A stretch of DNA of 64,000 nucleotides from Lactiplantibacillus dongliensis (GTDB lineage: Bacteria > Bacillota > Bacilli > Lactobacillales > Lactobacillaceae): the NCBI RefSeq assembly GCF_005405105.1, contig NZ_BJDK01000003.1:1-64000 (forward strand), in the 5' to 3' direction. The number at the start of each line of letters is the position of its first letter. Position 1 is the stretch's first letter. The notes beneath the pieces were generated by a model. It saw only the letters and a program-made list of their open reading frames with translations, made no database searches and was not told the DNA's origin. The translations under genes were made by a program, and so were the position numbers. Shown piece after piece: positions 8,276 through 17,000 of this stretch.

Positions 8276-8707
8276 TTAGCAGCTGGTTTCACCCGGCAAG
8301 CAATCACAATCAACCGTTGCCGGCGCTGTGGTCGCCTTTTTTGCGAGTACCGTTTGTAAATTGGCAATATCATTTTGACTCAAATTTAATTGGCCGACTA
8401 GATCTGCTAAAGTCTGACCAACACGCATCTGGCACAGGTGGCCAAATAAAGTTGTCACGGCTTCGTCCATTGACGGTTGTTCATCGACCGTTGGATAGTA
8501 AGTAAAGGCGCGACCATGCTTTTCAGCGCGCAAGGCCCCTTTCTTAATCAAGCGGCCAAGCAACGTCTTGACAGTCGCGGTCTTCCAGCCCATCTTTTCC
8601 GCCATAATCTCAGCCATCTGACTACTAGTCACATTCCCAAGGGTCCAAGTCACCCGCATAACTTCCCATTCGGCATCACTAATTTCAATCTTGGTCTGTG
8701 CTTCCAC
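8276..8707 (-). CDS. copY: CopY/TcrY family copper-responsive repressor
   Basis: 143 residues. The N-terminal winged helix (residues 7-75, ISDAEWEVMRVTW ... TVKTLLGRLIKKGAL) is that of the BlaI/MecI/CopY family. It should bind TACAnnTGTA boxes, one of which lies in its own promoter and two in that of copB, and release them on Cu(I). The C-terminal metal site is shortened: Cys134-x-Cys136-x6-Cys143 ends the protein, whereas Enterococcus CopY has CxCx4CxC, so one Cys is missing. The start is GTG at 8707 after AAAGGTGG. Confidence 0.9.
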   Translation of the reverse strand: MEAQTKIEISDAEWEVMRVTWTLGNVTSSQMAEIMAEKMGWKTATVKTLLGRLIKKGALRAEKHGRAFTYYPTVDEQPSMDEAVTTLFGHLCQMRVGQTLADLVGQLNLSQNDIANLQTVLAKKATTAPATVDCDCLPGETSC

Positions 8708-8743
8708 TTAATTAGCCACCTTTCTTTAAAGTTTTATTTAGTC

Positions 8744-8753
8744 TACAATCGTA
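8744..8753. promoter_or_regulatory. cop box upstream of copY
   Basis: TACAATCGTA within TACAATCGTAAAC, the same sequence as the spacer box of copB, 37 bp before the copY start codon; implies autoregulation. Confidence 0.75.
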
Positions 8754-8953
8754 AACAACAAATTGCAAGTAATCGTCTCACATATCGTCACAACCAACTT
8801 TAATTTTACCACGTTTATTCGTATATAAATGCGTTTATATTAGCATCAAAATCCAGATTGCTTCATTGATAACGTTATAAATGTATATTAAAATAATAAT
8901 AGACGGATTTGAGCAATAACTCAATAACTTTACTAAGTTAGGAGGAGATTCTC

Positions 8954-9604
8954 ATCTATAAATTTTTTGTGCAGCCGCAAATTAATGAGCAAGATCATTC
9001 CATTTACGGCTACGAAGCGTTGTTACGCAAGCGTCAAAAGGACACTTGGACATTACCTACGAACTTCTCCGAGATCTCGCTAGACGACCAGACCAAGCTG
9101 ATCGAACAAACAGCGGCGGATTTAAAAACATCCTTAACCAATAAAGTGATTGCTTTCAATCTTAACCGGGAACAGATCGACAACCCACTAACGTTAGGGG
9201 CGATTGTCGCGCTAAAGAAACGGCTTAATCCAGCAGCTTTAACCATCGAGTTGACTGACGCCCCTACTTTGGATGAAGTTCAACGCTACAGCTTGTTACT
9301 ACACCAATATGGGATGAAATTAGTTTTAGACGATGTCGGCACCGGCACAAATACTTACGACAACATCAAAAATCTATTGCCGTTCGTTGACCAGATCAAA
9401 TTTGCCATGCAAAACTTGCGCATGAGCGGTCAGGCCAACCAGATTCCTGAATTATTGGCTTTTTGGACGAACATTGCGCGTCAATATCGTTTGGAGATGG
9501 TTCTCGAAGGCGTTGAGGATCATCATGACCAATTATTGGCCGACAAATATGGGATTAAGATTCACCAAGGCTACCTTTATGGTAAGCCGGAAATTCCAGT
9601 TTAA
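8954..9604 (+). CDS. EAL-domain c-di-GMP phosphodiesterase
   Basis: A stand-alone EAL domain of about 216 residues, predicted to hydrolyse c-di-GMP to pGpG in the cytoplasm. Active-site blocks in order: YGYEALLRKR (EAL signature), AFNLNREQ (Asn ligand), IELTD, LDDVGTGTN (DDxG), DQIKFA (Lys), LEGVED (Glu) and HQGYLYGKP (Gln). All metal and catalytic positions look intact, though ELTE reads ELTD. The start is placed at ATC 8954, giving the usual opening (M)YKFFVQPQ, 6 bp after AGGAGGAG. The first GTG (8969) is over 20 bp from that SD and cuts the first beta strand. A GGDEF cyclase gene follows 39 bp downstream. Confidence 0.85.
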   Translation: MYKFFVQPQINEQDHSIYGYEALLRKRQKDTWTLPTNFSEISLDDQTKLIEQTAADLKTSLTNKVIAFNLNREQIDNPLTLGAIVALKKRLNPAALTIELTDAPTLDEVQRYSLLLHQYGMKLVLDDVGTGTNTYDNIKNLLPFVDQIKFAMQNLRMSGQANQIPELLAFWTNIARQYRLEMVLEGVEDHHDQLLADKYGIKIHQGYLYGKPEIPV

Positions 9605-9643
9605 CTAGTAAAATCTACATCGCCGGATGGGAGGCCGATAAAG

Positions 9644-10774
9644 ATGACACTAACTCACTGGTACGTGCCTTCATTGGTGACTAGTATCTTTTTCCTTTTA
9701 GGAATGATTACGTTATATTGGACCTTAGCGGACAAGGCGATCCGCTACTTCGAAAAACGTGGCAAAAAATTTGATCAAGAACAGGTGCGGACGGTAGTTG
9801 GCTTGTTATATATGGCACTGTTCGTCTTAAGCCTGCAACTGATTGTGAGTCAGCAGACCACGACCTGGGTCTTTATGAATTTTCAGCTATTTGCAGTTGT
9901 GTTTGTTAGTTATTTTCTTTTACTTGGTATCAGGCTATGGCAATGGGTGATCACCGCCGTCCTATTTATGTTAATCAATGGGACGATTACGCAGACGCTC
10001 TCGTGGTTGTATACCGTGATTTTCGTGGCTTTCTTTTTTGTCATGAAGCTATTAAAGCGGCATCGGCACTACGATAATTGGGATTTTTGGAAATACATTA
10101 TCGTGGCTATGCTCTTCTCCACCGCACTATGGACAGTGGTCGCTTTCCGATTGCACTTGACTCAAAACTTAGTGCTACAGGAATTACTGTACATGGCAAT
10201 CATGCTCGTCACCGTTTATTTTTATGTCAACCTGTTGTATCGCGATGCCGCCACACTGGCACAACTCACGTACAATACCAACTTTGATGAGCTGACCCAC
10301 GCCAAAAACTTCTTTGCCTTTCGATCTAAGTATAGTCAAGCTTTCGATCACAATCGGGCCGAACAACGGCCATTTACCGTGATGCTGTTCGATATCGATC
10401 ATTTCAAAGCGATCAATGATACTTATGGTCACTTAGCGGGCGACTATGTTTTGGAACGACTCGCACTATTGATTGAAAAATACTTAAATAGCGTCGACAA
10501 CAACCTCGTCCTCTATCGTACCGGGGGCGAAGAATTCACCATTTTATTCAATGATTATGAACTTCCGGATGCCGTTAAACACGCTGAAAAGATTGCGAAT
10601 ATGATCCGCAATGCCGACTTTCAATATGACACCCAGACGATTCACATCAGTATCTCCATTGGGATGACCCAACAACATGCCGATGATGAAGACAGTACTA
10701 ATCTTTACAAACGTGCTGATGGCTATTTATATCATTCTAAAAATAATGGCCGTGATCAAATTACGGCTAAATAA
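9644..10774 (+). CDS. Membrane GGDEF-domain diguanylate cyclase
   Basis: 376 residues: six or seven TM helices (about 7-200) and a C-terminal GGDEF domain (about 210-372). Catalytic features are present: FDELTHAKNFFAF, DIDHFKAINDTYGHLAGD (metal-binding Asp and nucleotide loop) and RTGGEEF (signature, GGEEF form, expected to be active). The product-inhibition I-site RxxD is absent, with NSVD near that position. It should make c-di-GMP from two GTP at the membrane and probably senses a membrane or extracellular cue. Co-oriented with the EAL gene in a likely two-gene operon ending at a strong terminator. The pairing matches the dgcA-pdeA arrangement described in other lactobacilli. Confidence 0.9.
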   Translation: MTLTHWYVPSLVTSIFFLLGMITLYWTLADKAIRYFEKRGKKFDQEQVRTVVGLLYMALFVLSLQLIVSQQTTTWVFMNFQLFAVVFVSYFLLLGIRLWQWVITAVLFMLINGTITQTLSWLYTVIFVAFFFVMKLLKRHRHYDNWDFWKYIIVAMLFSTALWTVVAFRLHLTQNLVLQELLYMAIMLVTVYFYVNLLYRDAATLAQLTYNTNFDELTHAKNFFAFRSKYSQAFDHNRAEQRPFTVMLFDIDHFKAINDTYGHLAGDYVLERLALLIEKYLNSVDNNLVLYRTGGEEFTILFNDYELPDAVKHAEKIANMIRNADFQYDTQTIHISISIGMTQQHADDEDSTNLYKRADGYLYHSKNNGRDQITAK

Positions 10775-10777
10775 ACA

Positions 10778-10820
10778 AAAACTGACCTTAACCTGATATT
10801 GGTTAAAGTCAGTTTTTTTG
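10778..10820. terminator. Bidirectional terminator between the GGDEF gene and the MucBP surface gene
   Basis: AAACTGACCTTAACC / GGTTAAAGTCAGTTT with T-tracts on both strands, serving the converging genes. Confidence 0.85.
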
Positions 10821-10891
10821 TTTAGCCTTGCTTGGGTTAAATTAATAGCTTATCAGTCAGGCGAGCGTGGCTTAGATTAAAATTAGCCGCA

Positions 10892-13795
10892 TCAATGTTC
10901 TTTATGCCGATAACCAGCTAGGCCTAAAATCAGCACCATCAGACTACCAAGTAACCCCCAACGTGAATTGTCGGCTTCATTTGTTTGCGGCAGTGTCGTC
11001 GCCTTGGCAGTTGTCGCCTTAGCTGGACGGGTCGGATTACCAACTGGATTAGTCGTTGGTAAGATGTGCGCTGCTTGAACCTCACTAGTGCCACTTGCAT
11101 TTGGCGTAGTTGTCGCTTGGTTTCCGGGTTTAGTTGACGTCGCCGGTTGATCCGGAGCTGGTGTTGGTTGCGGATTAGGATTGATCGTATCCCCTTGACC
11201 AGGATCTTCCGGTTCAGTTGGCGTTTCTGGATCAGGAGTATCAGGATCGGGGGTACTTGGATCCGTAACCGCTGTGTAAGTGACCGTTGCGACTAGGTCC
11301 GCGCTATCGGCCGTGACCCCATCGACGGCCGCAACCGTTGTTTGGTCAGCCTGGTAGCCGGCAATCATCGGTGACACTTGCGCAGCAAACCCATTCTGGT
11401 CACTCTGCCAGTCGCCCCAAGTTGTGGCCCAAGTCACTAAGTCCCGTTGGCCGCTACGATTAAAGCGCAGTTGTTGCACATTATCAGCTGCCGCCGTGGT
11501 ACCATCCGCATAGACATAATGAATTGTCTGCGTGACCGTTCGACTATCGGTTACCATCACGACTTGGTGTTTAAGGTGGACCGTATACGTTGGCGCTTGA
11601 TCGTCAAAGTCCACTCCAGCACTAGGAAAGTCATCGCTAACTAAGACATATCCGAGGTCAACATAATGTTGAATCATGGCCTTAGTCTGATAGTCGCTAG
11701 TATTCCCCTGAGCCCCGGTAACCGTGTCACTGGTCAACGTCTTGCCCGTCGTATCGTCGACATAGACAATTGTGATTTTACCCTCTTCACTCGGTGCCAC
11801 GGTCTCTTTTTGATAGACGTAAGTGACCGTCCCGCCAGCTTTAGTTAACGTCCCATTAGCTGCCAAGCCGCTATTATCCATCTGCTTAAAGGTGTAACCA
11901 GCGATTGCTTTTTCAGTCGTCGTGTAACGCTCACCGACCCACTGACCATTGGGATACGTCGCGGTGTCGGTAGCTAAGACCGTGCCATCAGTATCGACAT
12001 AGTGAACCGTCACTTCACCAGCTGCTTCTTGGGTCGTCGCCGGTGTGAAGTAAAGGTTAACCGTTTGCGGGTCGGCCGTATACGTTAGCTCTAACGCATC
12101 CGCATCGGTCTTAACATAATCGTAACCCTTTAATTTGGTGTATGGCGTTAGATCAACCGTTGCGCCGATCTTTTGGTCCGTGCCTAATTTTTCTGGGGCT
12201 TTAATGACGTTACCAGTGGTGCTATCAATGTAATTCACTTGAATACTGGGATTTTCTTGCCAGTTAGCTGGACGATAGATCATCGCATCAGTCAATAATT
12301 CTAAACTATTGTAACCATCACCATAGTTAACATCAAAATAGTAATCTGGCCCCACTGGATGCGCGAGATAGCCCCATTGGCCATATGAAAAATAATCCTC
12401 AGTCTGAATAGGGGCATCAATTTGATACTTACCATCGCCTAAATCAGTGACGGAATCCCAAGTCTTTTTAGTACTAGTACTCCCGTCTGCATTCGTAACC
12501 GTGGTAGAAACCGGTGGCAGACTGTATGATTTGGTGTTTTTGTGTTGTAAATATTCACCATTGATACCAATCTGATCAGTCGCTTCAAACGTAATCGGCT
12601 GCCCAGCCACAATGTTCATTGCAACGGTGCTTTTATAAGTCTGATTAGCCGCAAAGATTCGGACATAGGCATTGGGATTAACCCCATTAAATACTGAAAA
12701 ATCAGTCAGACAATTACCAGCCAACCCGACCTGTTTAAAGCCACCGCCATTGCCGCCATGGTACCCATTGTTAAGAAAATCCGTTAACCAGGCCGCAATC
12801 TGCGCCAACTGGGCATTCGTCATCCCATTAAAGTTCTTGTGGTAATACTCATAATCCGGATCATTTGATTGTAAGTCTACATATTGTAAATCAGTCGTTG
12901 AAATGTTGTTAAGGGGCGTTAGATCAACCTGATTGAAGTAGTTAGTGTACAAACTAAGCGTATTAAAATGTAAGTTTTGGAGCGGTTTCAGATCAAAATC
13001 AGTTCCCACTACTTGATTTTGCGCATTAACCGTGGCGGCTTTAATATTCAATGACAGCTTGATCACTGTTTTTTCAGGTAAGTAACGCAATGCCTCTAAG
13101 CCAGCTAAAGTTGTCACATCAACATCCGAAACGGTAACACTGAGCGACGTTTTCGTCGTCTGACGAATATCCCCAATCGTTAAATCAGCATCGGCTGCTA
13201 AGCCCAAGCCTTTTTTAACGGCCGCTAATAAGTTTGTATCACTAATCGTCACGATATCTGTATCACTGACTTCGGCCTTAACCGCCTTGGCTTTAGGTGC
13301 GACACTGCGCGCTGTTGGCGCCGCGGCTTTCATCTTTTTAACGTCTTTGACGGCACTACTGGCAACAGCTGGTTTTTCAGTAACACTATCTGCTGGTGCT
13401 GATTCTGAGGTCGCTTCACTAGCAACTGAACCAGCTTCACTTGGCGCTGCGGATGCTGTTGATGCTGCCGAAGTTGCACTAGTCTCACTGGCTGATGTCT
13501 CTGATACGGGCGCTTGTGATTCAGTCGTGTTTGAGGCTTCGCTTGAACTGGCAGCATCTTCAGTCGACTTAGTGCCATCCGCATTTAAGGTGACCTCTGG
13601 CTGTTGCAGTTGACCAGCTTGTTGATCCGTCTGAGTCGTTCCAGCATCACTGGCAGCTGGTTCGGTTGCGGCTTGGGCGTTGTGTGGCACGGTTAAAAAA
13701 GTCCATGAAATCGCCATGGTTGCTACCCCGGCCGTTAGCCAGTTGGGATGAATCGTAGTGTGTTTCGTTGATGTAATAGTTGGCTTAATGCGCAT
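10892..13795 (-). CDS. LPQTNE-anchored MucBP-repeat surface protein
   Basis: A 967-residue sortase substrate. It has a signal peptide (about 1-42, ending VPHNAQA), a Ser/Ala/Thr-rich stalk (about 43-165), and a leucine-rich N-terminal region (about 170-330; LQPLQNLHFNTLSL type). Then come several MucBP-like repeats of about 70-100 residues (IQVNYIDSTTGNVI, VTVHYVDTDGTVL, ITIVYVDDTTGKTL, QTIHYVYADGTT), a Pro/Asp linker, LPQTNE (about 935-940), a hydrophobic span and a GYRHKEH tail. MucBP proteins bind mucus glycans in other lactobacilli, so adhesion is likely but untested. The start is the ATG after GGGGGAGA; an earlier in-frame codon overlaps the SD. Confidence 0.9.
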   Translation of the reverse strand: MRIKPTITSTKHTTIHPNWLTAGVATMAISWTFLTVPHNAQAATEPAASDAGTTQTDQQAGQLQQPEVTLNADGTKSTEDAASSSEASNTTESQAPVSETSASETSATSAASTASAAPSEAGSVASEATSESAPADSVTEKPAVASSAVKDVKKMKAAAPTARSVAPKAKAVKAEVSDTDIVTISDTNLLAAVKKGLGLAADADLTIGDIRQTTKTSLSVTVSDVDVTTLAGLEALRYLPEKTVIKLSLNIKAATVNAQNQVVGTDFDLKPLQNLHFNTLSLYTNYFNQVDLTPLNNISTTDLQYVDLQSNDPDYEYYHKNFNGMTNAQLAQIAAWLTDFLNNGYHGGNGGGFKQVGLAGNCLTDFSVFNGVNPNAYVRIFAANQTYKSTVAMNIVAGQPITFEATDQIGINGEYLQHKNTKSYSLPPVSTTVTNADGSTSTKKTWDSVTDLGDGKYQIDAPIQTEDYFSYGQWGYLAHPVGPDYYFDVNYGDGYNSLELLTDAMIYRPANWQENPSIQVNYIDSTTGNVIKAPEKLGTDQKIGATVDLTPYTKLKGYDYVKTDADALELTYTADPQTVNLYFTPATTQEAAGEVTVHYVDTDGTVLATDTATYPNGQWVGERYTTTEKAIAGYTFKQMDNSGLAANGTLTKAGGTVTYVYQKETVAPSEEGKITIVYVDDTTGKTLTSDTVTGAQGNTSDYQTKAMIQHYVDLGYVLVSDDFPSAGVDFDDQAPTYTVHLKHQVVMVTDSRTVTQTIHYVYADGTTAAADNVQQLRFNRSGQRDLVTWATTWGDWQSDQNGFAAQVSPMIAGYQADQTTVAAVDGVTADSADLVATVTYTAVTDPSTPDPDTPDPETPTEPEDPGQGDTINPNPQPTPAPDQPATSTKPGNQATTTPNASGTSEVQAAHILPTTNPVGNPTRPAKATTAKATTLPQTNEADNSRWGLLGSLMVLILGLAGYRHKEH

Positions 13796-13890
13796 TTTAA
13801 TCTCCCCCTGAGTCAAATGTCTACCAGTAGCTAAAATTATTGATGTTTATCTTTTTATATTAACGCTCTTATAAGTATACCTCTTTAATT

Positions 13891-13918
13891 ATTATACCCT
13901 ATCGTTAATTCATGTAAA
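13891..13918 (-). promoter_or_regulatory. Promoter of the MucBP surface gene
   Basis: Minus strand TTTACA (13918-13913), 16-bp spacer, TATAAT (13896-13891), about 95 bp before the start codon. Confidence 0.65.
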
Positions 13919-14004
13919 CCCTTTCTTGTTGAAATATCACTAATAAAATAACAATATTCTTTGTATTATACTTAAGCCCATTTTAATTGCGACTAAATGC
14001 GCTC

Positions 14005-14042
14005 AAAAAAGTGACCTATCAGTCGTTTGATAGGTCACTTGG
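14005..14042 (-). terminator. Terminator of the 1420-residue surface protein gene
   Basis: Near-perfect stem AAGTGACCTATCA / TGATAGGTCACTT followed by T-tract on the minus strand. Confidence 0.9.
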
Positions 14043-14063
14043 CTTAACTTTATTTACTTCTTT

Positions 14064-17000
14064 CTAATGCTCATGCCGACGCTTGCGACTTAGGCCTAAG
14101 CCACCCATCAACCCAGTCAAGGCTAATAGTACACTACCCAAAACCGTGGCTTCTGACTTAGCTTCAGTCGTTTGTGGTAACGTCTGTGACTCAACTTTAG
14201 CCGTTGAAGTCGTTGAGTTAACTGTCGTTGCGGCTTTAGCTACTGTCGTCGTATGGCTCAGACTAATCGTGGCTGCTTGAGCATCAGTCGTCGCCGGTTT
14301 GGTAATCGTGGCAGCACTAACTGTAGTGCTTGCCGCCGTGGTGCCTTGACCACGTTGCGGTTGATTAGTCTGGTGATCATCAGCAGGTTGCCCGTGATTA
14401 GAGTCGTCAGTTCCGGGATTAATGGTATCGCCTTGTTCATCGTTACCATCAGGTTGGTCAACATCTACCCCTGGCTGATCAGTATTCCCACTCTCTTCAT
14501 CAGCCGTCACCGTAATTGTCGCGGTCTTACTAATCAGATTACCAGCAGCATCGGTATATTGATACGTTACCGTATAAGTGCCGGCCGTCATTGGATCAAC
14601 GGTGCCGATCACCGCGACCTGTTGAGTCGCAACCGCTTGACCCTTGGCATCAAGAACCTTGACCACGTTATCCGTGGCATTCCACGTCCCGCCAGCCGTG
14701 AATGTACTGTCTTTAACCTGCAAATCTGCTTGGCTCTTAACCACGGTAACCGTCACTAATTGTGCCACTTGATTGCCTCGGCCATCCGTATAATGCAAAG
14801 TGACTGTATAAGTTCCCGGCTTAGTTAACTCAACCGTGCCCGTCATCGTGACTTTGCCTAAATCATCCGCTTGACCAGCTTCGTTTTGAACGCCGGTTAA
14901 ACTGTCACTCAACTGCCAGCTAGCTTTAGGACCAGCAATCACCGTACTATTATTAGCCTGAATCTTAGCTGAGGTTGCAACGACCGTAATCGTCGCCGTA
15001 TCGTCCAACACATTCCCAGCACCATCGACATAGTGATAGGTCACATGATATTGACCAGGTTTAGTTAAATCAACCGTGTCGCCACCAACCGTAATCGCGC
15101 TCGTATCGACTAGTTGACCATATTCGTCTTGATGCGTGGTCAATTGGTCAGCTGCATTAAAACTAGCATTCGGACTTTGAATGACCGTGGTATCTTTAGC
15201 TTTTACATCCGCTTGGGAAGCAACGACCATCACAACAGCCGTGGACGTGGTCGTATTGCCTTGACTATCAGTATACGTGTAGGTCAATTCATTCCGACCA
15301 GCTCGACTCAAATCGACCGTCCCACTAACCGTCACCGTGGTGCCATCGGTCCGTAAATAGCTGTACATCACTGACATAACTCTAGCTGCGACCTTGACGT
15401 TATTTTCTAAAACCACATCATCGGCACTAACCGTATCACCACTAGCCTGAATAACTGACGCTAAATTATCCTTTGCATGCCAAGCAGCGTTAGGTCCCAT
15501 CACAATCGTAGAATTTGTCGTATTGACATGGGCTTGTGATGCAACCACGTTAATCGTCGCTGTCTGTTCATGTTGATAGCCAGCGGCATCAGTGTAGGTA
15601 ATCACAACCGTTTGGATTCCCGGCGTGGTTAAGTTTGGTGCTTGACTGGCAGTAAGCTTAACTGTTGTCAAATCAGTCACAGCATTGCCAGCAACATCCG
15701 TCAAGCTCGCTAAACTGTCCGCAATCGACCAAGCAGTGTTGGGACCAGCCGTAACCGTAACGTCCTTAACCGCCAAGCCAGCGCCATTAGCAACCACATT
15801 GACGGTAACTTGATAGCTGTGTTGATTGCCTTCGCTATCGGTATAAGTTAACGTGATTGGGGTCTTACCAATCGCTTTCAAATCAGGTTCCGTATTAGCT
15901 GTTATGTTCAGACTCTTGATATCAGTGACGTCATTGCCAGCAAAATCAGTAGCCCCCGTCACATGATCGAAGAGGTTCCAACTAGCTTGGTCACCCTGCA
16001 CGATGGTTAAATCTTTCGTCGTTAGTGTTGCTTGACTGGCAACCACATTGACGGTAACGTCGGCAGTCCGTTCATTCCCAGCAGCATCAACGTAAGTTAA
16101 GGTTACTGTTTGGGAACCAGCCTTGCTGGTATCTAAAGTCGTACTTGTCACCTTGGCCAATTCAGCAGTTGTTAAAGCATTACCCGCCGCATCTTTACTT
16201 TGCGTGGCATCAACACTATCACTAGCCGTCCAAGTTGTGGTGCCTTGGTTGACGCTGACTGCTTTACCGACCAAGACAGATTGGCTGTCGACGACTGTAA
16301 TAGTGACATTTGCAGTTTTGCCATCGGTATAAGTTAACGTAACATTATAATTACCCGCTTGTTTCAAGTTAACCACATCACCAGTAACCGTAATAGCATC
16401 TGAATTATCCTTATATAGTTTATTAACATCAACAACATTACCAGCGGCATCCATTAAGCTAACAACACTATCAGCCCAATTCCAAGTTGCATTCGGTCCA
16501 GCGATGATTGTTGCTGGTTTTCCTGTAATAGCTGCTTTACTACTAGTTTGCCAAATATAAGTTGCTGATGGTCCATTAACGCCATCATAAAGCGCCATTA
16601 ATTGCGCACTTGTATATGTTTTACTTGCATCATCAACGTTGACCCAGAGTCCAGTATACTGCGCTGTTTTTTTAATGGCAGGTAGTTCAGCCCCTAAAGT
16701 CATATTAGGCTTGGCCGCTAAATAAACACCAGCGTCTAAACTTAAAGTCTTTAGACTTGCATCATTTAACAATAATCTAAAGCCTTGTGACATATTGGTC
16801 ATGTTGAAACCTGTTAGATCTAATGACGTCAATTTGGGATCATTAGAAATCATCAAATCAACTGATGGTACTCCGGTCAACTTAGGACCAGTTGCAAATG
16901 TAAGACTAGTTAAATTAGGCATATCGCCAAACGCCGAACTAGCTCTTTCCACATTACTCAAATTAAAATTTGAAACATCAGCTGTTGATAAACCCGTGTA

